From GCA-002282575 sp964493995 (GTDB lineage: Bacteria; Pseudomonadota; Gammaproteobacteria; Thiomicrospirales; Thiomicrospiraceae), in the NCBI GenBank assembly GCA_964493995.1, contig CAZBQD010000005.1, positions 1 through 64,000 on the forward strand: 64,000 bases of DNA, in the 5' to 3' direction. This document shows, in pieces, positions 8,609-17,867 of this stretch (its first letter is position 1; every line of letters starts with the position of its first letter). Both the position numbers and the translations under genes were made by a program. The notes below the pieces were generated by a model. It did not search any database. It saw only the letters and a program-made list of their open reading frames with translations, and was not told the origin of the DNA.

Positions 8609-8974
8609 TTAACCAGGAACATCGAAATTGCGCATCGCAGTGCGGTAGGCATTAGCAGGATTCAATAAGGCATCGGCCAGAATGACCCCTAGGCCGACCC
8701 AGTGATAAAAAGTGGGTTCTTTTCCGCCCACAAAGTACAAAAAAGTCAGCAAACTGGTGGCTAACATAACGGTGACCAGCGCCCAAAACTGATCCCAAAA
8801 GAAGCCCGCAACGCCGACATCACCCGACTTGAACATTTCAATCATGAAAGCAATCAAGGCTACGGCAATAAAGCCATAACCCACATTGCCGCTCATAGAC
8901 AACTGCAAATACTCAACCGCCAGCAAATAACCAACGACGGTGAGCATCCACGGAAAACGTGCCAATAAACTCAT
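8609..8974 (-). CDS. Hypothetical membrane protein, 121 aa
   Basis: I do not recognise the family. About four hydrophobic segments can be seen (near residues 8-28, 33-47, 60-83 and 88-106), with a short hydrophilic tail. AGGGA lies about 10 nt before the ATG. It follows the RsmB-like gene on the same strand with an 18-nt gap, so it is probably its operon partner. It converges with the TraT-like gene, with only 16 nt between them. Confidence 0.7.
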   Translation of the reverse strand: MSLLARFPWMLTVVGYLLAVEYLQLSMSGNVGYGFIAVALIAFMIEMFKSGDVGVAGFFWDQFWALVTVMLATSLLTFLYFVGGKEPTFYHWVGLGVILADALLNPANAYRTAMRNFDVPG

Positions 8975-8992
8975 TGATTCATTCCCTGTAAA

Positions 8993-10291
8993 TTAGATTG
9001 ACTGACGTTGCAATAGCACCGCGTAAAATCCATCCATGCCATGCAAATCAGGTCTCAGTTGTAACGCACCCTGCTCCGTAAAGGCGGATTCTGCTAACAG
9101 ATACCCTGCTTCAGCCAAACGAGTCTGCGCTGACAAGCGCACATAGTCTGGATGCTGTGCTAAAAAGGCCTCCACCACTGCCTCATTTTCGCACTGCATT
9201 AACGAACAGGTGGCATAAACCAGATAGCCTTGCTCGCGCACCAATTTAGCCGCCGAGGTTAGCACTGATAACTGAGTGGCATTTAAAGCACTCAATTCCA
9301 TATTACGCCATTTCATGTCAGGGCTTCGACGCCAGGTACCACTGCCAGAACAAGGCGCATCAACAAGCACCGCATCTTGTGAACCACGTAGCTTTTTCAA
9401 ACGCGCATCGGTTTCACTAGCCAAAGGCATAATACGCACATTATCCACGCCGGCACGCGCTAAACGCGGACGCATACGATTCAATCGCGCTTCAGACACA
9501 TCACACGCGATTAAGCTGCCTTTATTTTGCATGGCCGCAGCTAACTGCAAAGTTTTCCCACCGGCGCCAGCACAAAAATCGACCACTTTCTGACCCGAAG
9601 CCACCGGCAGTAACGCACCAATGACCTGACTGCCCGCATCTTGCATCTCGAACCAGCCTTGTTGAAAAGCATCGGTACGAAACAAGGGCGAACGCCCCGC
9701 CTGACGCAAAGCATTCGGAACACCATCAATCGGCGTTAACTCAAAGCCCACATCCGCCAGGGATTGTTGCACCTGTGCTTGCGTCGCTTTTAAGCCATTC
9801 ACACGAATATCCGCGGGTGCCGCGGACAATAACGACTGCGCCAATTTAATGGTTTCTGCTTCACCCCACTGAGCTTCCCAGGCTTGCCACACACTATCGG
9901 GAATACTATATCTCACCGCATTAGGCAGACTGGTTGCAGGGGTAGCGCGCAAGGCTTCAGCCACCTCTTTCGCCATGGTTTCATCCATGTATTTTTCTAA
10001 GCCACGCATCGAAACACCTTGCTGAATCATCAACAAAGCACCAACACGACGCTGATAACCCGGCCAACCTTCGCTCATCTCACCTAGACGCGCATCGATC
10101 ATACGACAATGACGTAGCACGCCGTAAGTAAGTTCAGCCACCACACCCCGATCTCGCTTACCCATTTCCTTATGTGCTTTGAAATATTGATCCATGCGCG
10201 CATCGGCGGGCATTTTATCATCGGTCAGAATCTGAGATAGTAATTCTGCGGCACGAATAACGTGACCAGGGCGGATAAGTTCGGTGATCAT
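8993..10291 (-). CDS. RsmB/NOP-family RNA (cytosine-5) methyltransferase
   Basis: SAM-dependent RNA m5C methyltransferase, most similar in layout to RsmB (16S rRNA C967). An N-terminal helical domain of the NusB-like kind (about residues 1-150) precedes the catalytic domain, which has the SAM motif DFCAGAGGKTLQL, motif IV DAPCSGSGTWRRSPD and motif VI Cys in YATCSLM. Length of 432 aa is normal. Target assignment to C967 is by analogy only. It may share a transcript with the small membrane protein downstream. Confidence 0.85.
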   Translation of the reverse strand: MITELIRPGHVIRAAELLSQILTDDKMPADARMDQYFKAHKEMGKRDRGVVAELTYGVLRHCRMIDARLGEMSEGWPGYQRRVGALLMIQQGVSMRGLEKYMDETMAKEVAEALRATPATSLPNAVRYSIPDSVWQAWEAQWGEAETIKLAQSLLSAAPADIRVNGLKATQAQVQQSLADVGFELTPIDGVPNALRQAGRSPLFRTDAFQQGWFEMQDAGSQVIGALLPVASGQKVVDFCAGAGGKTLQLAAAMQNKGSLIACDVSEARLNRMRPRLARAGVDNVRIMPLASETDARLKKLRGSQDAVLVDAPCSGSGTWRRSPDMKWRNMELSALNATQLSVLTSAAKLVREQGYLVYATCSLMQCENEAVVEAFLAQHPDYVRLSAQTRLAEAGYLLAESAFTEQGALQLRPDLHGMDGFYAVLLQRQSI

Positions 10292-10371
10292 GATAGGATT
10301 TCCCTTAATATGCTGATTAATTTTGAATGAGAGAAGAGGTGCGCCACCCTAAAGGCAGCGCACACAAACAT

Positions 10372-11712
10372 TTAACGTCGTTGCGCTTGAAACGCTAGAC
10401 GTTGCCCAACCGGACGACAGACTGTTTCGCCATTATGGTAAACCAACTGACCATTCACGAAGGTGCTGCTGATGCTGGCACTGAACTCTTGACCATTGAA
10501 CGGCGACCAACCACATAAGTAGGCTAAGCGGTCGGGGGTGTCGATAATGGGTTGCTTCATATCGACTAACACCAAATCAGCCCAATAGCCTTCACGAATA
10601 AAACCACGGTCGATCATGCCATAACGACGTGCCACTGCATGAGATGTTTTATGCACCACTTGTTCAATTGAAAACACACCTTGGTTAACCATCGTGAGTA
10701 GCGCCGGCAAGGCATACTGAACAAGGGGCAGACCCGACGGACAGCCAAAGTAGGATTGTTGTTTTTCATCCCAAGTATGAGGAGCATGGTCAGTCGCAAT
10801 GACATCAATACGTCCGTCACGCACCGCAGCGCGAATCGCTTCACGATCATCCAGGGTTTTAATGGCCGGATTACACTTAATTAACCCACCCAAACGATCG
10901 TAGTCGGCATCGGTAAACCATAAATGATGCACACAGGCTTCAGCAGTAATACGCTTTCCGTCTAGGTCACCAGCTGTAAACAAATCACACTCTTCTTTAG
11001 TGGTAATATGCAACACATGCAAAGGTGCATCGTGCTGTTTCGCCAGACCCACCGCTAAGGATGAAGAGGCATAACAAGCTTCACGCGAGCGCACAATACC
11101 ATGTTGATTAAACGGCACTTGTTCGCCATACTGCTCACGCCACTTGGCTTCATTCGCTAGAATCATTGGGGTATTTTCGCAGTGAGTGGCGATAATCATC
11201 GGTGATTCACGGAAAATCCCTTCCAGTGTTTTGGCTTCATCCACCAACATATTACCGGTTGAAGCCCCCATAAAGACTTTCACACCACACACATTGGCAG
11301 GGTCTACTGCTTTGACTTCTTCGATGTTATCGTTGGTTGCGCCCAAATAGAAGGAATAGTTGGCATAAGCATGACCCTTGGCCATAACGTATTTGTCTTC
11401 CAAACTGGCACGCGTTACTGCGGGGGGTTTGGTATTAGGCATTTCCATGAAGCTGGTAATGCCACCCATAATACACGCCTTAGATTCAGTGGCGATACGC
11501 CCTTTGTGCGTCAAACCGGGTTCACGAAAATGCACCTGATCATCAATCATACCGGGCAATAAATACTTGCCTTTTGCATCGATAATGGTCTCTGCTTCGG
11601 CAGAAATATGGGGGGCGATTTTTTCAATACGTCCGTTACGGATCAGAACATCGGCTTGGGTGATTGACCCTTCGTTAACGAGGGTTGCATTGGTGATGAT
11701 TAGGCTCGACAT
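10372..11712 (-). CDS. pyrC: Dihydroorotase (class I type)
   Basis: Amidohydrolase of pyrimidine synthesis that cyclises carbamoyl-aspartate to dihydroorotate. Signatures are DDQVHFREPGLTHKG near residue 57, the lysine in GVKVFMGAS that is normally carboxylated, HCENTP, HVLHITTKE and TDHAPHTWDEK. Length of 446 aa fits the long class. The usual metal-binding HVHFREPG has Gln in place of the first His; I recall the same substitution in a recognised bacterial subgroup, so activity is still likely. Other amidohydrolases (allantoinase, hydantoinase) are less likely. Monocistronic and divergent from yidD. Confidence 0.85.
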   Translation of the reverse strand: MSSLIITNATLVNEGSITQADVLIRNGRIEKIAPHISAEAETIIDAKGKYLLPGMIDDQVHFREPGLTHKGRIATESKACIMGGITSFMEMPNTKPPAVTRASLEDKYVMAKGHAYANYSFYLGATNDNIEEVKAVDPANVCGVKVFMGASTGNMLVDEAKTLEGIFRESPMIIATHCENTPMILANEAKWREQYGEQVPFNQHGIVRSREACYASSSLAVGLAKQHDAPLHVLHITTKEECDLFTAGDLDGKRITAEACVHHLWFTDADYDRLGGLIKCNPAIKTLDDREAIRAAVRDGRIDVIATDHAPHTWDEKQQSYFGCPSGLPLVQYALPALLTMVNQGVFSIEQVVHKTSHAVARRYGMIDRGFIREGYWADLVLVDMKQPIIDTPDRLAYLCGWSPFNGQEFSASISSTFVNGQLVYHNGETVCRPVGQRLAFQAQRR

Positions 11713-11775
11713 GACAGCTCTTTATGCAATAATGGTAGGATGTAGAGAAATATAGCAGATTACCAGGATGTTCGC

Positions 11776-12069
11776 ATGTTAAAACGCATCTTAATTGCGC
11801 CTTTTGTTGTCATCATACGAGCTTATCAATTATTGATTAGCCCACTATTAGGACCACGCTGTCGCTTTTATCCCAGTTGTTCGCATTATGGCATTGAAGC
11901 CTTGCAAACGCATGGGCTGATGAAGGGAAGCTGGCTAACACTCAAACGCATTAGCCGTTGTCATCCCGGTAATGAAGGGGGTATTGATTTGGTTCCGGGC
12001 ACCGAGCATTTGCATCGATGCACCGATAGCAATTGTCAGCATCAACCGCCGAGCGAGGGCAAGGGCTGA
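11776..12069 (+). CDS. yidD: Membrane protein insertion efficiency factor YidD
   Basis: Small membrane-associated protein that helps YidC insert inner-membrane proteins. The family core GPRCRFYPSCSHYGIEAL and CHPGNEGGIDLVP is complete. It usually lies in the rpmH-rnpA-yidD-yidC cluster; here it is detached from it. The last 28 nt overlap, tail to tail, the end of folE2. The tail HQPPSEGKG is extra and variable. Confidence 0.92.
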   Translation: MLKRILIAPFVVIIRAYQLLISPLLGPRCRFYPSCSHYGIEALQTHGLMKGSWLTLKRISRCHPGNEGGIDLVPGTEHLHRCTDSNCQHQPPSEGKG

Positions 12070-12989
12070 TAGCCCCCAGGGACACCCTTAGAAACGATAC
12101 TAACGGCATCGTGTGGGTGCAGACTTTCAACATGATCGACACGCAACCAGAAATCACGGTAATCTGGCTGGGCATCTAACTGAGCCTGCAAGCGACGTGC
12201 CGCGTCTTCACAAAACATCAGATTGGCACCATTCAAACGCGCAAACTCTTGCTCGTCTTCACGCTTCACTGCAGCCTGAACCGCTGTTTTTAAGGCGTCT
12301 TCGATACGATTAATCAACTGCGATATGTCAAAATATTCAGATTGCGTATCTGCAAGCGTCACGCGCACCTTAGCATAAGAACGTTGACTATGCGGTGTGG
12401 CACAAATACCCTGACTCGTTCCTAACCAGGCATAGACCTCGGCTTGAGAGAGTTGCTCGCGGCCAGTAAAGTCACTGCTAAATTGTTCTTGAATCAACTG
12501 GCGCGCCAAAGCAGCTGAGCATGGACAGGTCGAAGAATAAGGCACTTCGACTTGCAACTCTAAACGCAACGCCCCTTCTTGCAAGTGACCGCGAACCAAA
12601 CAGGGGTAGTTCTTCCAACCACTATTACCGGATAGTAGCGAACCACGACGCTCATAATAATCAAACTTGTATTCTACAAAGCCGGCATTCGACAAACCAC
12701 TGTGTGACTGCACAAATTCCGATAGCATCGCTGAAACCGACGCAGGGGTCACCGCTTGCGTACTGGCTTTATCCAGCATCAAGTACAAGCGGGACATGTG
12801 AATACCCTTGCTCTGTGGGTCGATTAAATTGACATAGGCCTGCACATGCGCCAAGCTGCGCACCGGCTCAGCGCCATCTCGCGCCAGCATAATTGGCATT
12901 TCAATTTGCGACATCCCCACCCAATCGAGCGTACCCATCGGCGTAGATAGGGGCATGTTGGCAACATCGGGCATAAAAGGCTTAGTCAT
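12042..12989 (-). CDS. folE2: GTP cyclohydrolase FolE2 (type IB)
   Basis: Converts GTP to dihydroneopterin triphosphate for folate and possibly queuosine synthesis; this type tolerates metals other than zinc. The start DVANMPLSTPMGTLDWVGMSQIE is cut here to its sense: a conserved N-terminal strand, then the catalytic Cys region STCPCSAALARQ and the C-terminal FWLRVDHVESLHPHDA block. Length of 315 aa is normal. No Zur box was recognised upstream. Confidence 0.9.
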   Translation of the reverse strand: MTKPFMPDVANMPLSTPMGTLDWVGMSQIEMPIMLARDGAEPVRSLAHVQAYVNLIDPQSKGIHMSRLYLMLDKASTQAVTPASVSAMLSEFVQSHSGLSNAGFVEYKFDYYERRGSLLSGNSGWKNYPCLVRGHLQEGALRLELQVEVPYSSTCPCSAALARQLIQEQFSSDFTGREQLSQAEVYAWLGTSQGICATPHSQRSYAKVRVTLADTQSEYFDISQLINRIEDALKTAVQAAVKREDEQEFARLNGANLMFCEDAARRLQAQLDAQPDYRDFWLRVDHVESLHPHDAVSIVSKGVPGGYQPLPSLGG

Positions 12990-13125
12990 CGGTTACTCAC
13001 TATTCGAATAGTTGATCAAATCAGTCGGTTATTATCGCAACGATAGGCGCTTTGGGCAAGTAGTAGAAAATGGTGAGGCGTTAGGAGTAAAGCGTGAGAC
13101 AAGCACCCCTTACTCCTCAATGCCC

Positions 13126-13222
13126 TTCATTTAACCGTTCGTGGTGAGCCTGTAGAACCACCAGCTGCTTACCTGTACTCCTTCGACAAGTTCAGGGCGA
13201 ACGGAAAGATTCTTTAAATGAA
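13126..13222. repeat. Inverted-repeat (MITE-like) intergenic element
   Basis: Two 27-nt arms, 13135-13161 and 13178-13204, are imperfect inverted copies of the type CCGTTCG-NNN-TGARCYTGTMGAA. They are flanked by a further inverted pair TTCATTTAA (13126-13134) and TTTAAATGAA (13213-13222). The GACAAGTTCAGGGCGAACGG type of sequence is a widespread short palindromic repeat in proteobacterial intergenic DNA. An AGGAGTAA/TTACTCCT hairpin (13083-13117) lies just beside it. No coding frame. Confidence 0.6.
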
Positions 13223-13239
13223 CAGGACGCTTTGACACC

Positions 13240-13701
13240 CTACTTTGTTCCGGTGCTACCAAAGCCCCCTTCGCCCCGCTCACTACTGGCATCGAAACTC
13301 TCGACCCAATCCCAAGCAGCTTGCACCACTGGCACAAACACCAGTTGCGCCAAGCGCTCGCCTGGTTGAATAGTAAAGGATTCAGTCGAACGATTCCAAA
13401 CGGAAATTTTCAATTCACCTTGATAGTCAGAATCGATTAAGCCCACCAAATTACCCAGCACAATGCCATTTTTATGACCCAAGCCCGAGCGCGGCAAAAT
13501 GACCGCCGCCAAACTGGCATCAGCGATGTGAATGGCCAGCCCTGTACCGACCAGCGTCACCGCATTGGCCGCCAACTCAATGGGTTCATCGATACACGCG
13601 CGCAAATCGAGTCCGGCAGAGCCGGGGGTGCCATATTCTGGTGCCGGAATATCGACACCAATACGAGGAGACAACTTACGAATACGAATCGGGGTTTTCA
13701 T
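13240..13701 (-). CDS. dut: dUTP diphosphatase
   Basis: Trimeric enzyme that hydrolyses dUTP to dUMP, keeping uracil out of DNA and feeding thymidylate synthesis. All five dUTPase motifs are visible in order: GSAGLDLRA, PRSGLGHKNG, GLIDSDYQGEL, PGERLAQLVFVPV and the C-terminal arm SERGEGGFGSTG. Length of 153 aa is normal. It lies 14 nt after coaBC on the same strand, the usual coaBC-dut pair. Confidence 0.96.
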   Translation of the reverse strand: MKTPIRIRKLSPRIGVDIPAPEYGTPGSAGLDLRACIDEPIELAANAVTLVGTGLAIHIADASLAAVILPRSGLGHKNGIVLGNLVGLIDSDYQGELKISVWNRSTESFTIQPGERLAQLVFVPVVQAAWDWVESFDASSERGEGGFGSTGTK

Positions 13702-13715
13702 GTTAACCGTCCAAA

Positions 13716-14933
13716 TTAAGAATAAAGCTCAGCCAAATGAGCCAACACCTGTTGTGCCAACTGTGATTTGTGCGTTAAGGGAAACTCATGCACACCCTCG
13801 GCAGAAACCATGAAAAGCTGATTCTGCGCTTGGTCAAAGCCTGCACCATCGGCTACCGAATTCGCTAAGACCGCATCAACGCCTTTGCGTTGCAGTTTTG
13901 CCTGTGCATGTGGGATGAGATTTTCTGTTTCAGCGGCAAAAGCAATCACCTTACCCCTATTCGGTTGAGCGGCAGCCCAAGCGACAATGTCGGGATTTTG
14001 TACTAGGGTTAGCGTCAGCGATTGCTCGCCTTGTTTTTTCAATTTTTGTTCGGCTGTCTGCTCAACGCGATAATCGGCCACAGCAGCCGCGGCTAGCATC
14101 AGATCGGTAGCGACAAAATGCGCTTGCACCGCATCAAACATTTCACGCGCACTGCGAACGTCTACGAAAGACACACCAGCGGGTGGCGTTAACTGAGTCG
14201 GACCGGATATGAGACAAACTTCAGCTCCCATCGCCTGAGCCGCTTGCGCTAGGGCATAGCCCATTTTGCCGCTAGAACGATTGGCAATAAAACGCACCGG
14301 ATCAATATCTTCAACAGTCGGACCGGCCGTGATTAACACTTTTTTTCCTTGCCACAGGGGCGGCACAGCTAAACCGACTAACCAATCAACAATACTCGCT
14401 GGCTCGGGCATCCGACCCGTATCGATTTCACCACAGGCCAGTGAACCGCTTTCTGGCATGAGAACTTGAGCGCCTCGCTGTTGTAGTATACTCAGATTGG
14501 CTTGAGTGGCTGCATGACGCCACATCTGACCATTCATCGCCGGCGCCATACAAATCTTAGCTTGTGTCGCTAAGGCCAAAGTAGTGAGCAGATCATTAGC
14601 CAGGCCGTGCGCTAAACGCGCCATCACATCGGCTGTTGCTGGGGCGATGAGCAAAGTATCAGCCCAACGCGCCAGCTCTATGTGGCTCATCGCGGCTTCT
14701 GCCGCTTCATCCCATAAACTTTGACGTACTGGCACTCCCGTCACAGCCTGAAGCGCGGTCGCAGAAACGAAGTGAGTTGCTCCTTCGGTCAGCACGCAGC
14801 GCACTTGCGCACCGGCTTGTACCAGCTTGCGTGCCAAATCGACGGTTTTATAGGCGGCAATGCCACCACTGATACCGAGTAATATGCGTCTTGCCTGCAG
14901 AGGACGTGGTTGCGCTAGGGCTGTATTCATCAT
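13716..14933 (-). CDS. coaBC: Bifunctional phosphopantothenoylcysteine decarboxylase / synthetase
   Basis: Two steps of coenzyme A synthesis. The N-terminal flavoprotein CoaC half (to about residue 190) has GISGGIAAYK, the catalytic His in SHIELARWAD and PAMNGQMW. The C-terminal CoaB half starts KKVLITAGPTVEDIDPVRFIANRSSGKMG (motif given as ITAGPTVEDIDPVR) and binds CTP. Length of 405 aa is normal. Two adjacent ATGs are possible starts. TATAAT lies only 6 nt before them, so either the message is nearly leaderless or the true promoter is farther up. dut follows. Confidence 0.95.
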   Translation of the reverse strand: MMNTALAQPRPLQARRILLGISGGIAAYKTVDLARKLVQAGAQVRCVLTEGATHFVSATALQAVTGVPVRQSLWDEAAEAAMSHIELARWADTLLIAPATADVMARLAHGLANDLLTTLALATQAKICMAPAMNGQMWRHAATQANLSILQQRGAQVLMPESGSLACGEIDTGRMPEPASIVDWLVGLAVPPLWQGKKVLITAGPTVEDIDPVRFIANRSSGKMGYALAQAAQAMGAEVCLISGPTQLTPPAGVSFVDVRSAREMFDAVQAHFVATDLMLAAAAVADYRVEQTAEQKLKKQGEQSLTLTLVQNPDIVAWAAAQPNRGKVIAFAAETENLIPHAQAKLQRKGVDAVLANSVADGAGFDQAQNQLFMVSAEGVHEFPLTHKSQLAQQVLAHLAELYS

Positions 14934-15078
14934 GCTATTATTATAAGGGCTGACAATGATTAAGGCATTACTTTTATCTATGCGTTGCTATTATCATATT
15001 TAATGTGAGTTATTAAAAGATTTTAGGTATCATAAACTTGCTTTATAAACAACCAACACAACAAACAAGGGTTACAAC

Positions 15079-15552
15079 ATGCACCGTCCTATTCTGATCG
15101 GAATCATCTCTCTCATTGCTAGCAGTGTCGTTCACGCCGCTGACTTATTAAAAGCAGGCGATAAGCTTCCCAGCATCGCCTTAACCACGCAACACGACAA
15201 AGCCTACAGCTTTGATAACAGCGTCAAACGCATTGTTATGTCGGCAGAAAAACAATCGGCCGGACTGGTCACGGATTTGCTCGACAGCAAAGCTGCCAGC
15301 TACCTAAAAGATACCAACACCGTTTATTTGGCCGACATGCATCGCATGCCCAGCCTCATCACTAAATTTGTTGCCCTACCGCAGTTGCGCGAAAAGGCCT
15401 ACGATATTGTTCTGGGTCGTGAAGAAGTCGACCTAGCATCCTTCCCACGCGAGAAAGGCTGCTTAACGCTCATGTCTATTAAGGAGCAAACGATTGAATC
15501 GATTAAGTTTCTGTGTACAGAAGATGAACTTAAAGCCAATATGAATCCTTGA
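15079..15552 (+). CDS. Periplasmic protein with thioredoxin-like start
   Basis: Signal peptide with cleavage after VHAA (about residue 21). The mature protein begins with LLKAGDKLPSIALTTQHDK, which resembles the entry strand of AhpC/TSA-type thioredoxin folds, but there is no CxxC or peroxidatic Cys in the right place; two Cys (in KGCLTL and LCTED) lie near the end. Length is 157 aa. I know no role for this family. It precedes the SLAC1-type gene by 29 nt and may share its transcript. Confidence 0.65.
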   Translation: MHRPILIGIISLIASSVVHAADLLKAGDKLPSIALTTQHDKAYSFDNSVKRIVMSAEKQSAGLVTDLLDSKAASYLKDTNTVYLADMHRMPSLITKFVALPQLREKAYDIVLGREEVDLASFPREKGCLTLMSIKEQTIESIKFLCTEDELKANMNP

Positions 15553-15581
15553 TCCCTGTTCCTTATTCGGAGTTTTTAGTG

Positions 15582-16550
15582 ATGCAAACGACACACGCAC
15601 ACAGCCGCCTCGAGCACATGCCCATCTCCTTATTTGCGACGGTGATGGGATTAGCCGGCTTAACCATCGCAACGCAGAAGGCCGGGCATTTGTGGGGCTT
15701 TGGCGACTGGCCGGCCCTGGTTCTGACCTTGGTTTCCAGTTTAGTTTATATCATGGTATTTGCTGGCTACAGCCGTAAATGGCTCAGCTATCCGCAAGCG
15801 GTGAAGCAGGAGTTTGCTCACCCCATTCGCTTAAGTTTCTTCCCCGCCAGTAGCATTGGCTTGATTTTGCTCAGTATCGTTTACCTACCCTATCACAGTG
15901 AAGTCGCATTTTATCTGTGGGCTGTCGGTGCTTCGGTTCAACTCATCTTCACGTTGGTCATTTTATCTAACTGGATACACCACGAACGCTTTCAGATTCA
16001 ACACAGCAACCCGGCTTGGTTCATTCCCATTGTCGGTAACATTCTGGTTCCGGTCACGGGTGCAGAGCTGGGTTACGTTGAAGTGAGTTGGTTCTTTTAC
16101 AGCATCGGCTTGTTAATGTGGCTGCCGCTATTGGCTGTACTGTTAAATCGGTTTTTCTTTCATCCTATGATGCCGGGAAAACTCCTACCCACGCTGTTCA
16201 TTCTCATTGCGCCACCTGCGGTTGGATTCATTTCATGGCTCAAATTGCATCATGGCGTACTCGATGATACGGGACGTATTCTCTATTATTTTGCTTTGTT
16301 TACGACCCTGCTTTTGGCAAGCCAGTATAAGTTTTTCATCAAAATTGCCTTCGCATTACCCTGGTGGGCTTACTCATTTCCAGTAGCAGCCATTAGCATT
16401 GCAAGCTTCATGATGAATGAACTGATTGGCGGTAGCTTCTTTAATGTATTAAGCTTAGTTCTTTATGTTGCTTTAGTGTTATTAATGCTGACGCTGATTG
16501 TTAAAACCATTCAAGCGATGCGAGCGGGACATATTTGTGTGCCTGAATAG
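15582..16550 (+). CDS. SLAC1/TehA-family anion channel-like membrane protein
   Basis: About ten hydrophobic segments and the TDT (tellurite-resistance/dicarboxylate transporter) pattern, beginning with MPISLFATVMGLAGLTIA and including APPAVGFISWLKL. Members are anion channels or exporters (TehA, SLAC1). Substrate is unknown here. I choose the ATG at 15582 because GGAG lies 10 nt upstream; the frame opens earlier but that part looks non-coding. A strong terminator follows. Confidence 0.82.
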   Translation: MQTTHAHSRLEHMPISLFATVMGLAGLTIATQKAGHLWGFGDWPALVLTLVSSLVYIMVFAGYSRKWLSYPQAVKQEFAHPIRLSFFPASSIGLILLSIVYLPYHSEVAFYLWAVGASVQLIFTLVILSNWIHHERFQIQHSNPAWFIPIVGNILVPVTGAELGYVEVSWFFYSIGLLMWLPLLAVLLNRFFFHPMMPGKLLPTLFILIAPPAVGFISWLKLHHGVLDDTGRILYYFALFTTLLLASQYKFFIKIAFALPWWAYSFPVAAISIASFMMNELIGGSFFNVLSLVLYVALVLLMLTLIVKTIQAMRAGHICVPE

Positions 16551-16581
16551 CGCCTCCGCTCGCTAGACAAGAACGCAAGTT

Positions 16582-16606
16582 AGGACACCTTAGGGTGTCC
16601 TTTTTT
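16582..16606 (+). terminator. Rho-independent terminator after the SLAC1-like gene
   Basis: AGGACACC-TTAG-GGTGTCCT: 8-bp perfect stem, 4-nt loop, followed by TTTTT. Confidence 0.92.
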
Positions 16607-16659
16607 GTTACGACTTTGCTACAATGGCTTCACCTTCAATCCGAACCAGGAAGTCCATC

Positions 16660-17355
16660 ATGTCCACTATTCAGCAACTCCCTTTTGATGAACGTCCGCG
16701 TGAAAAACTCTTGCAACAAGGCGCTGATGCGCTAACTGACGCGGAACTCTTAGCGATTTTTTTACGCGTTGGTATTCAAGGCATGAACGCTATTGAACTG
16801 GCGCAATATGTATTAGATGAATGCGGTGGCATGGCACGTTTGCTATCCGCTTCACAAACGGACTTTTGTCGGTTACGCGGCTTAGGCAGTGCCAAATACG
16901 CACAGTTGCAAGCAGTGCTAGCCTTATCTCGTCGTCATCATCTGGCTCAACTGACACATCAGTCGGTGGTGAACAGCACGCACAGCGCCGTCGCGCTACT
17001 CAGCGAACACTTAGCGCATCAACCGCACGAAGTCATTGCGGCGTTATTTTTGAACAGCAAACATCAACTGATTGCCTTTGAAATCGTCAGCCAAGGCAGC
17101 TTGCGAGAAGCGCCGATTTATCCACGCGAAATCGCTAAACGCGCCTTTCATCATAATGCCGGCGCACTCATTATGGCGCACAATCACCCCAGTGGCGATG
17201 CCACCCCTTCCAAAGCCGATATTGATATTACCTACAGCCTAGCTAAGGCACTGAAACCGCTCGATATTCGCTTACTCGACCATATTGTCATTGGTAAAGG
17301 ATTGAGCTATACCTCACTGGTTGAAGCTCAGCTATTCGACCACGAACAGGTATGA
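16660..17355 (+). CDS. radC: RadC-family JAMM/MPN protein
   Basis: Helix-hairpin-helix N-terminal region (about residues 1-100, including LLSASQTDFCRLRGLGSAK) followed by an MPN domain with a complete JAMM zinc motif, HNHPSGDATPSKAD. The true function is unclear; the old DNA-repair role rests on weak evidence. The ATG at 16660 (MSTIQQLPFDERPREKLL) has AGGAAG upstream and matches the family start. Length of 231 aa is normal. rpmB, its common neighbour, is about 29 kb away here. Confidence 0.92.
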   Translation: MSTIQQLPFDERPREKLLQQGADALTDAELLAIFLRVGIQGMNAIELAQYVLDECGGMARLLSASQTDFCRLRGLGSAKYAQLQAVLALSRRHHLAQLTHQSVVNSTHSAVALLSEHLAHQPHEVIAALFLNSKHQLIAFEIVSQGSLREAPIYPREIAKRAFHHNAGALIMAHNHPSGDATPSKADIDITYSLAKALKPLDIRLLDHIVIGKGLSYTSLVEAQLFDHEQV

Positions 17356-17462
17356 ACTCTGACAAAGATCATAACAAATGACAAAAAACAGGCTAAATAA
17401 CCCACAAGGTCTGGTTTTCCAGTAAAATAACCTCAGTTTTTATTGTTTTAGGAAAGAGTGTC

Positions 17463-17867
17463 ATGTCAATGGTCAATCGACAACGCCCGCAAGTTTATGC
17501 CGGCTATGACAACGATGAATGGGGTGGTTTCACCCACATTGGTGAAATCATTCGTAATGCGCGCGTGTTTGGCTTTATTGCCGAAGATGAAAACTGCACC
17601 GGCTGGCGCATGGATCAAATTGAAGAGCTGTGGGATAAGGTTAACGAAGAGTGGGACAAATATGGCTGTATGGCCAACAAACTTCCACCCGAGCTTTTCG
17701 AGCGCCATGAGCGCACTCACAACGCCGCCTTAGAGAAAGCCAAATCCATGGGCTGGACGCCAGAGCAATGGCTTACTGCAACCGACTTCCAAGGCTGGAT
17801 TAAAGAGGAAGAAATGGACGAATTCATCCCGCCCGCTTGGCTGGTGGATGCTGATCGTCATCGTTAA
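17463..17867 (+). CDS. Hypothetical acidic protein, 134 aa
   Basis: I do not recognise the family. It is acidic and Trp-rich (WGGFTHIGEIIRNAR, GWRMDQIEELWDK, GWTPEQWLTATDFQGWI) with no signal or membrane segment, so probably a compact cytosolic protein. GGAAAG lies upstream of the ATG. Standing alone between radC and the cbbM regulatory region, it has its own AT-rich upstream gap of 107 nt. Confidence 0.7.
   Translation: MSMVNRQRPQVYAGYDNDEWGGFTHIGEIIRNARVFGFIAEDENCTGWRMDQIEELWDKVNEEWDKYGCMANKLPPELFERHERTHNAALEKAKSMGWTPEQWLTATDFQGWIKEEEMDEFIPPAWLVDADRHR

Noticed and set aside
10340..10364. GTGCGC/GCGCAC hairpin between pyrC and the RsmB-like gene as a terminator
   Set aside because: No T-run follows on the minus strand and the inner part pairs poorly.
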